From positions 22,702 to 86,701 of the forward strand of contig JAECUM010001712.1 of NCBI GenBank assembly GCA_016617855.1: a DNA stretch of 64,000 nucleotides, given 5' to 3'. Position 1 is the first letter of the stretch. The number at the start of each line of letters is the position of its first letter. The translations under genes and the position numbers were made by a program. The notes beneath the pieces were generated by a model that did not search any database, was not told the origin of the DNA, and was given only the letters and a program-made list of their open reading frames with translations. Source of the stretch: Megalonaias nervosa (lineage: Eukaryota; Mollusca; Bivalvia; Unionida; Unionidae). This document shows, in pieces, positions 11,818 to 23,050 of this stretch.

Positions 11818-12398
11818 TATCTGGGTCTGTGTTATTTGTTGTCTAGATCTGGGTCTATATTATTTGTTGTCTAGATCTGGGTCTATGTTATTTGTTGTCT
11901 AGATCTGGGTCTATGTTATTTGTTGTCTAGATGTGAGTCGATGTTATTTGTTGTCTAGATCTGGGTCTATGTTATTTGTTGTCTAGATTTGGGTCTATGT
12001 TATTTGTTGTCTAGATGTGGGTCTATGTTATTTGTTGTCTAGATGTGGGTCTATGTTATTTGTTGTCTAGATGTGGGTCTGTGTTATTTGTTGTTTAGAT
12101 CTGGGTCTATGTTATTTGTTGACTAAATCTGGGTCTATGCCATTTGTTGTCTAGATCTAGGTCTATATTAGTTGTCTAGATCTGGGTCTATGCTGTTTGT
12201 TGTCTAGATCTGGGTCTATGCTGTTTGTTGTCTAGATCTGGGTCTATGCTATTTGTTGTCTAGATCTGGGTCTTTGTTATTTGTTGTCTAGATCTGGGTG
12301 TATGTTATTTGTTGTCTAGATCTGGGTCTATGTTATTTGTTGTCTAGATCTGGGTGTATGCTATTTGCTGTCTAGATCTGGGTCTATGTTATTTGTTG
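11818..12398. repeat. 28-bp minisatellite with TCTAGA in most units
   Basis: About 20 copies of GTCTAGATCTGGGTCTATGT plus TATTTGTT. The TCTAGATCTGGGTCTATGTT core is shared with the upstream 83-bp units, suggesting the short array grew from part of a long unit. Confidence 0.95.
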
Positions 12399-12742
12399 TA
12401 TTCATGACATTAAGTTAACAGTGCGTTTTAATACTTGGTGAAATAACCATAACATGTCTCGTGAATGATTTGTAATGATTTAATGATAGAAATGATTGGC
12501 AAAGGACTTCATGACCCAACAACAACCTATGTCATTTATTGTCAAGATCTGGGTCTATGTTGTTTGTTGTATAGATCTGGGTTTATGTTATTTGTTGTCT
12601 AGATCTGGGTCTATGTTATTTGTTGTATTCATGATATTAAGTTAACAGTGCATTTCAATTCTTGGTGTCTCATGAATGATTTGTAATGATTTAATGATAG
12701 AAATGATCGGCAAAGGATTTCATGACTCAACAACAGCAGAAC
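12399..12742. repeat. Tandemly duplicated array edge
   Basis: The sequence right of the 28-bp array (CATTAAGTTAACAGTGCGTT, then GATTTGTAATGATTTAATGA and GGCAAAGGACTTCATGAC) is repeated at 12628-12742. About three more 28-bp units (12536-12627) lie between the copies. So the right flank plus a few units were duplicated together. Confidence 0.8.
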
Positions 12743-13311
12743 TACTTTAAAAAATGCAATTTGTTTCAGTGCACCAACTGAATAACCTATATTTGTGTAT
12801 GAATTATTTTGCTGTACAGTCATTTTATCATAGTTTGTAATTACATTTAAATAAATGACTACATATCTGCTTTTTTGTTCATCAACTTTTAGTCAATAAA
12901 ATGGCAATTTGCTGTCACTTGTAATTTTTATAATCAGTAGAATTTCCCAAAAGGAGATCATTTTACAATAGTGTGCTGGACTAAGTTTTCACACTGACAA
13001 GATTATATCGCCAAAATATCATGAATGTTTTACAACTATAATTAAAATTTCTTCACTAGATGTTAGTCAAGGATCACTTCATTATACTTTACAAACAAGT
13101 GCTGTCAGTATTAAAGAACGCACATGACCATACTGCTAGGTCAGTTGGGTGTCAAGTGTGAAGACATGTTTGTGTAATCTTAAATATAACACAGCAATGC
13201 CAAGTACCTGTAACACTTCTATCGGAGTTTCTTAAAAAAAAATAAATGAATTCAAGATTTAATGCAACACTGCTGGTATATTAGTTTTTGCATGTTAACT
13301 GATTCTGTGTG

Positions 13312-13412
13312 ATATTGTACATTAACTGCCAGTAATGGAATTTTCAATTGTACATTAATTGTCAGTAATGGAATTTTCACTTGTACATTAACTGTCAGTA
13401 ATGGAATTTTCA
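13312..13412. repeat. 33-bp minisatellite, three copies
   Basis: Three near-identical units of TTGTACATTAACTGTCAGTA plus ATGGAATTTTCAC. Confidence 0.85.
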
Positions 13413-14689
13413 TGACTAAGGAAAATAGCATCAGTTTCTCTAAGTTAACTTGGGATGTGGAAAAAAAAAAATGTATCCATATTAGGCACATATGGCTCAT
13501 TGCTTGAAATAAATATAGGATTGTCTGCTACCATGTATTAATATGTATCACAACACGAAAACCTCATAATATGGTATATGTATTAATATGTCTCTCAATA
13601 TTAAAATTGTCAATACAATAGGACATTCTGATATCTGCACAATGTCCTGATCTGAGTGGACATTATAATACTTACAAATATTCTGAGCTATAGTATCTAC
13701 AATATATTTTTGTACCCATTCAGTTTTCAAACACTGCATTTTGAAAATCACTTTTAAAAGATTTTTTTACAGAGAAGATTTGCCAATTTAAAACTTTGCA
13801 AATATGGGTATAAAACTCTACAATGACAATTATGAATATCTCTTTTTTCATATATAACACTAAGTAGAAAAGTATGAATATTTCTATACCTGCAAAATTA
13901 TAAACAGAAAATGTTCTAGCAAATTGTGTTTCTCTGGAACTACTTACCCATTCATATTAATATTAGGAATTATTTTCACTACCTCCTGAATCTAGTCTTA
14001 CCCTAGACTTGAGAAATGTCCCACCTCTGTGTACAAAGGGAATTAACTCTTAAAGATTATCTCACCTTACCATGCTAGCTAGCACTTCACATACAGGATA
14101 TTGCTCGTTTTAACCTGAAAATCGCCTGACACAGGATGTTGGCATTGCAGGGATGGCTAGAAGGGAGTGGATTAAGTAAGTATTTAATTTAATGAATTTT
14201 CGTTCTCCATCAGATACATTAACCAATTACAGAAATATTGGGTGAACTATGTTAGAGAAGAAGAAAATGCTGAGCATTCAATCTGTACTTAAATGTACCA
14301 CGAACATGTCTACATATGCAACTATCTTGCAGACTCCCACGTTTGCAAAGTAATTACAAAGAAAGATTTATTGGGCAAATCCACCAAAAATTGACTGCTC
14401 CTACCCATGAATGTGGTAGTATCAGGTGTGGAGTGGTTGTATGACTGTTTCAGCAGCAACCAAGGGACAGATGAGATCCGACTCAAGAGTTTTGTTAGGC
14501 AATGTCATGGAAAATGAAGGTGGAAAAAGTAGATAGGGCATGTCAACGGATTTGATTATGTCTTTAACTGAGACATTGTGCTTAAAGACAAGGCACACAG
14601 AAATAGCTCGTATTTTGTGAGATGAACTCTTCACCCGATGTGCCTGTTCCTGTTAGAGATCAAAGCATGCTTCAATTTAATCAGGATGA
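13413..14689. other. Intron-like sequence without supported exon
   Basis: 13690-13850 resembles 5180-5340 in the other duplication copy. The minus-strand open frame at 14422-14634 has no recognisable content. Confidence 0.4.
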
Positions 14690-16440
14690 TAATGCTTGTG
14701 GGTTTATGTCCAGTTTCCCTGTTTCGAGTGGGAGGAAAATCCTCTGGTGTCTGCATCAGGTACACTTATTGCGCTTCATATAGATTTTGAGAGCAAATAC
14801 AGGGTCCTGTAACCTTGCCTCTCTTGAAGGATGGACTGAGGTGAGGGGCCATACATTTTTTGACTGCCGGTAGATGGAACTCTGTTCTTTGTGATGCAAC
14901 CTGGTTGTGTTATTAAAATGACTGAACTGTTAGAATAAACTGCAGGTAGTTTGCATCAACATTCAAAGCACAGAGCTCACTTACTCTTGATGCCAAAAGC
15001 TATATGAAAGATTGTTTTGTATGATAGTTGCTTCAGCAGGACAGTGGACAAAGGTTGTCATGTCAAGACCCAAGAGAGATTCTGCTATGGGCACATGATC
15101 AGTGACCGAGGCTTCGATTGATCAAAGCTGGTCAGCAAGTCCATGAAATCTTTATTGCGACCAATGACAAGCCCCCATGATGCATAAATGTGTCAGAATC
15201 ATAGAGTGATATCCCCTAAGCTTAATTGGTGCTGAATTCCTGCTTTTAATGAGAAAAAGAAAGACATTAGCTTGGAGAATGGAAGTTGAGAGCCTGGCAC
15301 ACACCAGAAGGTAGCCAGAGTGTAGTAAAGGAGGTAAGTCATTTTTTGGAATTAGAAGGCCTAGAGGAGAAGACAAGCTGCAACCAACCACATCCCAAGT
15401 GTGATTGTACCTGGCCTCCTCTGCCAGTATGTACAGTACCCGAGAGGCCAAATCCAAAAAGGAGGTAACAGAAACCAGATTCAGTGAAAGCTTTGAAGTG
15501 GCATTGAAACTTATGTCAACCTTGTAATACAGATGGGAAATATATACTGAAGGCAGAGAAATCTTTGTCATGGATAGGCATATCCATATTACAGGTGTTG
15601 CTGTGCTACCTGTACAAATATGAAGAAAAGGTGGCCTGAAGTTGACTTGCCAAAAACAAGGCCTGATTATACCTGGATCACTCATTTTTGTTTGTTAAGT
15701 GACCATCCATTCTGGCAATCTTCAAAGACTGAGGTAAAACTCTGAAGGATAGATGCACATCATTGTCAAATGAAGCCTTGACTTTCTATGATAAACTTTT
15801 AAACAGCAGTAGGAGTCATTAGGTGGAGGATAAAATTTGAAAAATGTCTTGTATATCTGTTTTAATACTTAATTCAGATTTACAAGGAGACTAAATTGGA
15901 AAGGTTAGTTGACTTGAAGGTCCTTTTTCTCCAGAGAGTATATCCCCTGGCACGTCGCACCATAAGGCAAAGATGCGGCTATATGATCAACATGCATTGC
16001 TGAGACTTTTCAGCATAGGAAGGCTATGAAGGTAGTCTTGGGATATCATGGGTCAACTGGAATGGCACAGATGGATGGTCAGTAAAAAACTGGTTTTCTG
16101 GCTTGGCCGATTAAACTAATGCATTTGTGAGTGTTGAATGAACAGGTATGGTTGATGGATTGTACAACCAGAAGGTCTGCTGGATGGCCAGCTGGCTGTT
16201 TAGCCTGTCTGGGCAGTAAATTTAGCATAAAATATGGCAAACAATGTTTGAAAACAGAACCTGTACCATATCTAATGTGTCCAGATGCTGGGAGAATCTG
16301 TTGACAGCCATGACAGAAAACATAGTACAGATGTCAGATTGTTGGCCAGGCAAGTGGAAGGTTGCGCAAACAGCCAGATACAGTGAAAGTTAAAACAAAT
16401 TATGCCTGGTATATGGAGTGCCAGCTAGTGGTACAAGGGG
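14690..16440 (-). mobile_element. DIRS-like tyrosine-recombinase retrotransposon relic
   Basis: At 14690-15170 the minus strand, read across frames with several stops, gives pieces typical of the tyrosine recombinase of DIRS-type elements. These are NLSWVLT, then LSYKTIFHIAFG, then ALCFEC/ELCALNVDANYLQF-like sequence in neighbouring frames. At 15152-15685 a 177-residue minus-strand open frame could be the linker between RNase H and recombinase (ARLSTSILQANVFLF), but that part is weak. 15690-16440 has only scattered resemblance. The relic is badly decayed and inactive, and it interrupts duplication copy 2. A Crypton-type recombinase is an alternative. Confidence 0.4.
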
Positions 16441-16647
16441 ATGTAATCTGTCAGTGTAACTTCTCTATGTCTATACAAAGTAGAGTCAGATAGACTTTCC
16501 AAGTATATGGAAGGGCTGGACTTCAGAGGTAGCAGAAGTAATTTCTGATGTTAATGTGATTGGGTAATGTATATTAAGAAAACAAATTTTACTAATAACT
16601 GAACACATTACTAGATTCTTAGAAATTACAAACAATACCCGGTATAC

Positions 16648-16801
16648 CTTCATCAAGGATCACTTTCATGCCATTCTCAAACTCATATCGCAGAACTGCA
16701 ATCCATGAATCGGCATCAAAGGCTGAATACTAGGCTGACCTCCTGTCTGCATTCATATGAAGTTCTGTACATTTGGCTACTTCATGTACCAGCAGAAGGG
16801 A
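16648..16801 (-). pseudogene. Penultimate crotonase exon with an in-frame TAG
   Basis: Minus strand, best modelled from an acceptor CTGGACAG at 16802 to a donor GAAG|GTATAC at 16648. The frame reads SLLLVHEVAKCTELHMNADR, RSA, stop, then YSAFDADSWIAVLRYEFENG, MKVILDE. This is the helical C-terminal region of crotonases (charged residues around the conserved R-x-D-R, then DADSW and the E-x-G segment). End phase 1 joins cleanly to the terminal exon at 4399. The TAG at 16730-16732 stands where the decayed copy at 6565 keeps Tyr, so a Tyr codon became a stop. It could be a true inactivation, a heterozygous variant or an assembly error. A cryptic acceptor (TCACAG) lies 10 bp upstream of the one chosen. 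Confidence 0.6.
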
Positions 16802-16999
16802 CTGTCCAGAGCTGTGATTAAAAAGGGACAATGAAAGCAAAAAATGCAGTTTGGAAACAATATAGGCAAATTAGCCACCAATGAATAATATGGCCACCAC
16901 TAATGGTAACATCTGAGAATACATAAGTAACCTTTCTTGGGAATCAAAACAAATATGTGGTTTGAAACTTAAAATTTAGGTTTTCATTTCATATTATTC

Positions 17000-18419
17000 T
17001 AGAAATAACAATTTTACATTCCAGCAAATTAGTTAATAAAATTTCCACAATTTGAAGAAAGTAAGAATTACCAGGAACAGTTCTGCATTATTGTTGTTAT
17101 CATTGATATTATATTTGCTGAAATAAGGAATGACATTTTATTATTAATTACATATATAAGATATATATGTATGAGAAGAACAAGACTACAATTTATATGA
17201 ATAGAGTTTGCATGGCCAAGGGAGACAACTCTGACATATATAGAAATTTTCAATTTCTCAGGTGCCAACATATAAAATTTATTTTTTAGTCATAGCACCT
17301 TGCCTTGATTAATCTGGAATGTAAATGTTTGATACATTTCCTAAATATAATTAAAAAATTAAGGTCCTATGTTAATGAAGAAGGCACTGAGGAAGAAGTC
17401 GAACTCATCATTAACAGGTTTGACATTAGAATAAAACAAGATTATTGTGAACACAAATAAAAGAAATACACAACTTGTACAAAATAAACTTACCTGATAA
17501 ACTTTGACATATACATACAAATGGAACTGCAGAAACCCCTATAGCATATCTTAATAGGGACATAAAGAGCTGTCAAGATACCAGTATAAATAGAGTCCAA
17601 CCTGTCAATAGTGGCTATGTACAGGAAATGCCATAACTGGCTGTTCAACAAAGGTGACAGTTATACTCAGATTTACCTCTCTCGACCATGCAAAGAATAT
17701 TGGTCATGGTTATTATTATTTTTATTATTATTATTAACAAGATTGTTTTATGTCCACTGTACAACATAATCATAATTATGTGTCTGCTTTTCTCCCCCAA
17801 ATTTATGTTCACAGGCATGTTTAAAATACTGAATGATCCTTGACCCTCATGAAATGGGATGTAACTTGTATCTGTTCTCAAGATGGCTTTAATGCACAGG
17901 CAAATAGATGAAGATATCTAACTATACCTGTCACAGTGGCAGACAAGGTGACTTCCATTTCTGTTGTGATAACACAAACCATTTTTGGCAAGAACAGGAA
18001 AGAACTGTTTTCTAAGCCTCATTACCAATTTCCACATTTTTCAAAGTTTTGCCACCCTCAAAAAAGATCCCAGCAACCCTCTATGACCCTCCAGAATGAC
18101 CCTGCAACCTGTTTGAGGTCATGACCTTGGGTTAGGGAACCAATGGTCTAAACAATAACTTCAAAATGAAGCAAAAATTCAATTTGCGTAAACTCAATCT
18201 TCGATGAAGGTAAGCTGTATCGGCCACTTAAGGCAAGGATAAAACCCTGTTTATGTAGTCAAGACTTGGCTGCTGACCACGTTAGACAGAATGACCATTA
18301 CATCCAGACATTTGTATAGGAAATCTGCAATGGAAAATTATAATGGCCATTGTGAACAGATGACCTCTGAGTAAAGGTTATTATTAAGACAGATTTTACT
18401 GTAATATGGATATAATGAA
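17000..18419. other. Intron-like sequence without supported exon
   Basis: Contains a short (TTA)n run near 17709-17735 and, at 17800-17985, the match to 8395-8640. No exon is supported. Confidence 0.4.
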
Positions 18420-19060
18420 CTGTGGAGTTACCAACATAAACAATAGGGATATAAGGAGTTGTGGAGACACCAAAGCAATTTTGGAGTTGTTTGGTGTCTT
18501 ACAGCACTGCACCACAACTAGGTTTTTTCATCCTTAAGGTATTAGGTATAAAGTGCACTGCCCAAGGACACACCCTGACAGCTCACCTGGGATATTCCAA
18601 TGTTAGGATCTGAACATGCACCTTTTCAGTCACAGAGCAATGAAGAAATAGTGAGTCAGCTACACCAACCAATGAGCTGCCATGGCTCTTTCAGCCATGA
18701 AAAATGAAGAATTAGTGCGACTGCTACACCAACCAATGAGCAGCCATGCCTCTTTCCAATATTAGTTAGGTTTATTATACATGCCTAAACCATCAGTGGG
18801 TCATGAATCACTTAAGTATATGTTGAGTGTGGTACAGCAACTAATGAGGCCTATTCTACATTCCCAACCATTAAAGGGTTATGAATTAATGAAGCATATA
18901 ATGAGTATGGAGTCACCATGACTCATGCTTCCATTGGTCAAGCCTATTATACATCCCCAATCCCGTAGAGGATCATGAATCAATGAAGCATATAGTAGGT
19001 GTGGAGTCACCATGATTCGTGCTTCCATTAGTCAGGCCTATTCTACATCCCAAAGTTTGT
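18420..19060 (-). mobile_element. tRNA-derived SINE, second family, with tandemly repeated head region
   Basis: 18420-18690 matches the SINE at 9430-9735 in the same orientation. To its right, a block of about 100-130 bp ending in TTCTACATCCC-type sequence is repeated about four times up to 19060. The blocks carry GAGTCACCATGA and CTTCCATTAGTCA variants. The last block matches the right edge of the 9430-9735 copy. Confidence 0.5.
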
Positions 19061-19138
19061 AGAGGATATTTTGATGTCCCAAAACCTTTGTTATGAATGT
19101 TTTTTTTATTGCATTTCAAATGTATGCCAACCTGTTAC

Positions 19139-19281
19139 TGTACTAAAAACTCCATTGGCTAGTTCCATTTCAAGCGCTTCTTTTGTCCCAACCAGACTGC
19201 CAGTAAGAATTAGATCCAGGACACATGACAGTCCTATCAGCTTGAGAAGTCGGACAGTGCCTCCATCTATGAGGGGCACAC
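19139..19281 (-). CDS. Exon of the enoyl-CoA hydratase (crotonase) family gene
   Basis: Acceptor TTTTTTTATTACAG| at 19282. The frame reads VPLIDGGTVRLLKLIGLSCV, then LDLILTGSLVGTKEALEMEL, ANGVFST. This is the region after the oxyanion-hole/active-site part of crotonases: G-V-P-L-I-D-G-G-T-V-R-L, then the L-I-G-L-S, D-L-I-L-T-G, A-x-E-A-x-x-x-G-L-A-N pattern. The usual Gly before LAN is Glu here. Two donors are possible, ACA|GTAACA (used here) or ACAG|GTTGGC at 19132. Only the first keeps the frame into the exon at 16801. Exons for the N-terminal half were not found, and they would lie to the right on this strand or outside the window. Confidence 0.7.
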
Positions 19282-19369
19282 CTGTAATAAAAAAAAATAT
19301 TTGCCATTGATTGTTTTACTGTTTCATAGCACACCAACACAAATACATTATGCTATTTATTCGAAACCG

Positions 19370-19450
19370 GAATAAAGTGCCTTGCCTAAGGGCACACCAT
19401 ACAAGCTGGTCTAATGGTATGATTTGAACCCACACCCTATCTGCACCTAT
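19370..19450 (-). mobile_element. Fragment of a tRNA-derived SINE
   Basis: AAAGTGCCTTGCCTAAGGGC and a B-box-like GGTTCAAATC on the minus strand match the body and head of the second SINE family. Short and decayed. Confidence 0.35.
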
Positions 19451-19929
19451 CTTACTCTTGGGAATGAAATGATAAGAATCATGACTCATTCATCACAAGC
19501 AATAAACCATCGATTTTAATTGCCTTGAGATATTGTGTGTTTTTATGGAGGTTTCTTATGACTTCATTTTTTTGTAATGGTTTATTTGCTTGTATCATGG
19601 ACAATGTAATTTTTTCATACTTGGTAATGATTAAGTTGTTTGTAGCCTGTTATATCAAATATTTACCAGCACATTTTTTACCAGCCACGTTGCTGGTACT
19701 TGGGTTGTACTATACGATGGAAGGCTCTTTGAATTTGAAGCCGTTATTAATTTAGTTTTACTTTTCCTGTTCGAATCTGTTCCCCACAGTCAAACAGTGG
19801 CACGAATGCTTTAGTTGTTAACATGTGATCATGAAAAATCATAACTGACTGAATGGTCATGTGACTTTTTCTGACCTTTCTTAGACATTTTTTGCTTAGT
19901 TTGGCTTTTTGGATTTTTTTAAACATAGT

Positions 19930-20222
19930 TTTAACAATTTTCCAGTCATATTGCTATAATGTCTGCAGTGCTGCAGTTCATAGTGAAGTCTAGCCCTGGG
20001 GTATCATGCAGAAGACATGTAGCATCATGTCCCACCCAGTGACATTATCTTGACACCAGGCCGAGCAGTCCTAACACTAACCTCTTAATGCTGAGCACCA
20101 AGCGAAGCAGCTGCAAGTACCAATTTTTATAAGTCTATGGTATGACTCAGCTTAGGTTTAAACCCATTACCTCCCACATTTGAGGCAGACTCTCTAACCA
20201 CTTAAGCCATCAGAGCGTTCCT
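19930..20222 (-). mobile_element. SINE, first family, old full-length copy
   Basis: In minus orientation: a tRNA-like head (GGCTTAAGTGGTTAGAGAGT as A box, GGGTTTAAACC as B box), then GGACTGCTCGGCCTGGTGTC, ATAATGTCACTGGGTGGGAC, and a tail with CTGCAGACATTATAGCAATA. This is the order seen in the copies at 53566 and 58704, but more diverged. The central block resembles the conserved domain of MetaSINE-type elements known from many invertebrates. That name is from memory. Confidence 0.7.
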
Positions 20223-20339
20223 ATTGTGCTTGATCATCAAACTGCTACTTAAGGAATTTGATGAAAAACAACACATTTATATTCTTTAATGTTTTTTCCT
20301 TTAATATTAATCCTCATTAACTTCTAGACTACTTACCAA

Positions 20340-20600
20340 GTTTAAAAGTTAATGCAAATCAGATGATTGTGTTATAGGTCACAGGGACATGTCAGCTTAG
20401 CTCTATCTAGGTATTCCATTACTTTGCACATGACTGAATAACAGATTTGTTTACATTACTGACCAATTTTTTACTGCGGACTTCTGACAGGAAAAATTTT
20501 AATTATCACAGTGACATACCATGTTAGCTCTCTACAGGTGCTCCATCACTTTGGATAAAATCTGATTGACTGATATGTTTACATTATTTACCAATTATCA
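20340..20600. repeat. Imperfect tandem duplication of about 120 bp
   Basis: The block with CAGCTTAGCTCTATCTAGGT and TTTACATTACTGACCAATTT recurs as GTTAGCTCTCTACAGGTGCT and TTTACATTATTTACCAATTA. Confidence 0.5.
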
Positions 20601-20607
20601 TTTCAAT

Positions 20608-21065
20608 ATTATATGCCCATCCAGAATTATTATTATATCAATACAATATGCCCATCCAGAATTAGTATTATATCAATAGTATATGCCCATCCAGAATTAT
20701 ATCAGTATTATACAGTGTATACCCATCCAGAATTATTATTATATCAATACGATATGCCCATCCAGAATTATTATTATATCAATACGATATGCCCATCCAG
20801 AATTAGTATTATATCAATATTATATGCCCATCCAGAATTATATCAATATTATACAGTGTATACCCATCCAGAATTATTAGTGCATCAACATTATATGCCC
20901 ATCCAGAATTATCATTATATCAATATTATATGCCCATCCAGAATTATCATTATATTAATATTATATGCCCACTGAAAATTATTATTATATATATAATATG
21001 CCCATCCAAAATTATTATGTCAATAGTATATACCCTTCCAAAATTATTATTTCAATATTATATAT
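20608..21065. repeat. 35-bp minisatellite
   Basis: About 13 copies of TATGCCCATCCAGAATTATT plus ATTATATCAATAT. Starts at 20615, 20650 and 20685 show the 35-bp spacing. Units degrade towards the right. Confidence 0.9.
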
Positions 21066-22079
21066 ATAGGTAAAATATTCCCTAAATAGCTTACTATAAA
21101 ATTACATAACCTGTTTTAGTCTTACATGTATAAATAACAATTATTTGTTTGTTGGACTCACTGGCTGTACTTTAATGGCACTATTTTGACTTTATCATAT
21201 CAAGGAAATGGGAGCTATGTGCATTTCCCAAGGTCACACCAAGGAACACAACCACTTAAGTTCAAGTCATACACATAAATGACACACCAAGGATGAACTA
21301 AGCCAGCCAACCATATATATGTACATCAATATTTGTCTTTTTTTCAATGACTTACTCAGCATGGCAACAAAAGGTTGTATAAATAACCCCAACATTGTCT
21401 GATATATCTGTGGCTGTTTTCTCGTGGAGAGAAAAGATTGAAGATCAGTTTTGCCAAGAAAATGGATGATGCATATTTTGGAATGACGCTTAGAAATCAA
21501 GATAACTCATGGACTCCATATACAGTTTGTCAAAATAGTCTCGAGTCTTTGAGAAATTGGCGTACAAGTAGAAAGAATGCACTGAACCTTGGATTATCCA
21601 TGATACGATGTTCATAAGAAACACTTTTCTGGACAAATGTAATAAACAAAATCTTATAATTTTGTATTCTTGGAAATTTACTTCTCTAATGCACACCATC
21701 TATATATCTGACTTATTTTTTGTGAAAAAAAATGATGTGATACAAGAAAATGGTTGCAAAATTTGAAACCAGCATCGCAAAATTTTATAGGATCACTTAA
21801 CAGAGAGAAAACATCTTGTCCTTGGTTCTGAAATGCAAACTTGTTTACTTAAGTCATCAACTGCTAAAGTATTTAATGATGCAACCTGTAGATTTATATC
21901 AAAATTTCAGTTTTTATGATTTCACTGTTTGAATTAATTTGTTCCTTTGTTTTGGGGGTTCCTTTTTGCCTTTATTAATTTGTTTTGTTGATTGATGTAA
22001 TAAAGATTACAATTAAAAGCAAAATTGTATTTGAATTATTTTTTGGTTAAATATTCAATAAATGGCATTTAATATACAA
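21066..22079. other. Stretch without supported gene
   Basis: 21180-21260 is a weak SINE-like fragment. Two minus-strand open frames (21267-21699) have no recognisable domain. 21960-22010 (TTGATTGATGTAATAAAG) could be the 3' end of an old non-LTR element, but this is not supportable. Confidence 0.3.
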
Positions 22080-23050
22080 TTTTACAAACACCTGTCCTAT
22101 TACAAGTACATACCATGTTTCGTGAGACACAAACACTTGTCTTAATACAAGTACATACCATGTTTCGTGAGACACAAGCACTTGTCTTAATACAAGTACA
22201 CACCATGTTTCATGAGACACAAACACTTGTCTGAATAAAAGTACATACCGTGTTTCATGAGAAACAAACACTTGTCTGAATACAAGTACATACCATGTTT
22301 CATGACACACAAACACCTGTCATAATATACCTGTCATAATATAACTACATAACACTTATACTGATACAACCACATGCCAAATTTAGTTGACAAACACTTG
22401 TCGCAACTAAACCGTAAGTTTCATGGGACACAAACACTCATCATAGTATAACTATATACCAAGTTGGGACAGAAAGACTAGTCATAATACAACTGTATAT
22501 TAAGTTTCTTTGGACACAGACACTAGTCATGATACAACTTCACAGTACATTTCATGGGGTACAAACACTTGTCATTATATAACTATAAGCCAAGTTTAGG
22601 ACAGAAAGGCTTGTCATGATACAACTGTATATTAAGGTTCATTGGACACAAACATCAGTCATGATACAACTACATAACAAGTTTGGGACAGAAGGACTTG
22701 TTATGATACAACTTCAAGTTTGGGACACAAAGACCTATCATCATACAACTAGACTGCAAGTTTCATCGGACACAAACACTTGTCATGATACAATTAGATT
22801 TCAAGTGTCATGGGACACAAACACTTGTCATGATACAATTAGATTTCAAGTGTCATGGGACACAAACACTTGTCATGATACAATTAGATTTCAAGTGTCA
22901 TGGGACACAAACACTTGTCATGATACAATTAGATTTCAAGTGTCATGGGACACAAACACTTGTCATGATACAATTTGATTTCAAGTGTCATGGGACACAA
23001 ACACTTCTCATGATACAACTACTGTACATACCACATTTGGGACACAACAC
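22080..23050. repeat. 45-bp minisatellite
   Basis: About 21 copies with the core ACACAAACACTTGTC. The left part has GTACATACCATGTTTCGTGA units, the middle is degenerate, and the right part (22740-23010) has near-identical units with TCATGATACAATTAGATTTC. The 45-bp period makes one frame open as a 15-residue repeat on both strands. I regard that as a by-product. Confidence 0.92.

Larger units (their letters stand above)
12950..19060. repeat. Copy 2 of the intragenic duplication
   Basis: Collinear with 4500-9735 (see that entry). It carries the better-preserved penultimate crotonase exon (16648-16801), the DIRS-like relic (14690-16440, absent from copy 1) and the second SINE copy. The offset between copies grows from about 8.4 kb left of the DIRS relic to about 10.1 kb at the exon, matching an insertion of roughly 1.7 kb. 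Confidence 0.5.

Noticed and set aside
20613..20975. 120-residue repetitive plus-strand ORF
   Set aside because: Translation of the 35-bp minisatellite where units happen to stay open. Not a credible protein.
21267..21699. Non-LTR retrotransposon reverse transcriptase remnant
   Set aside because: The two minus-strand frames have no catalytic motif, and the resemblance was only a general feel of the sequence.
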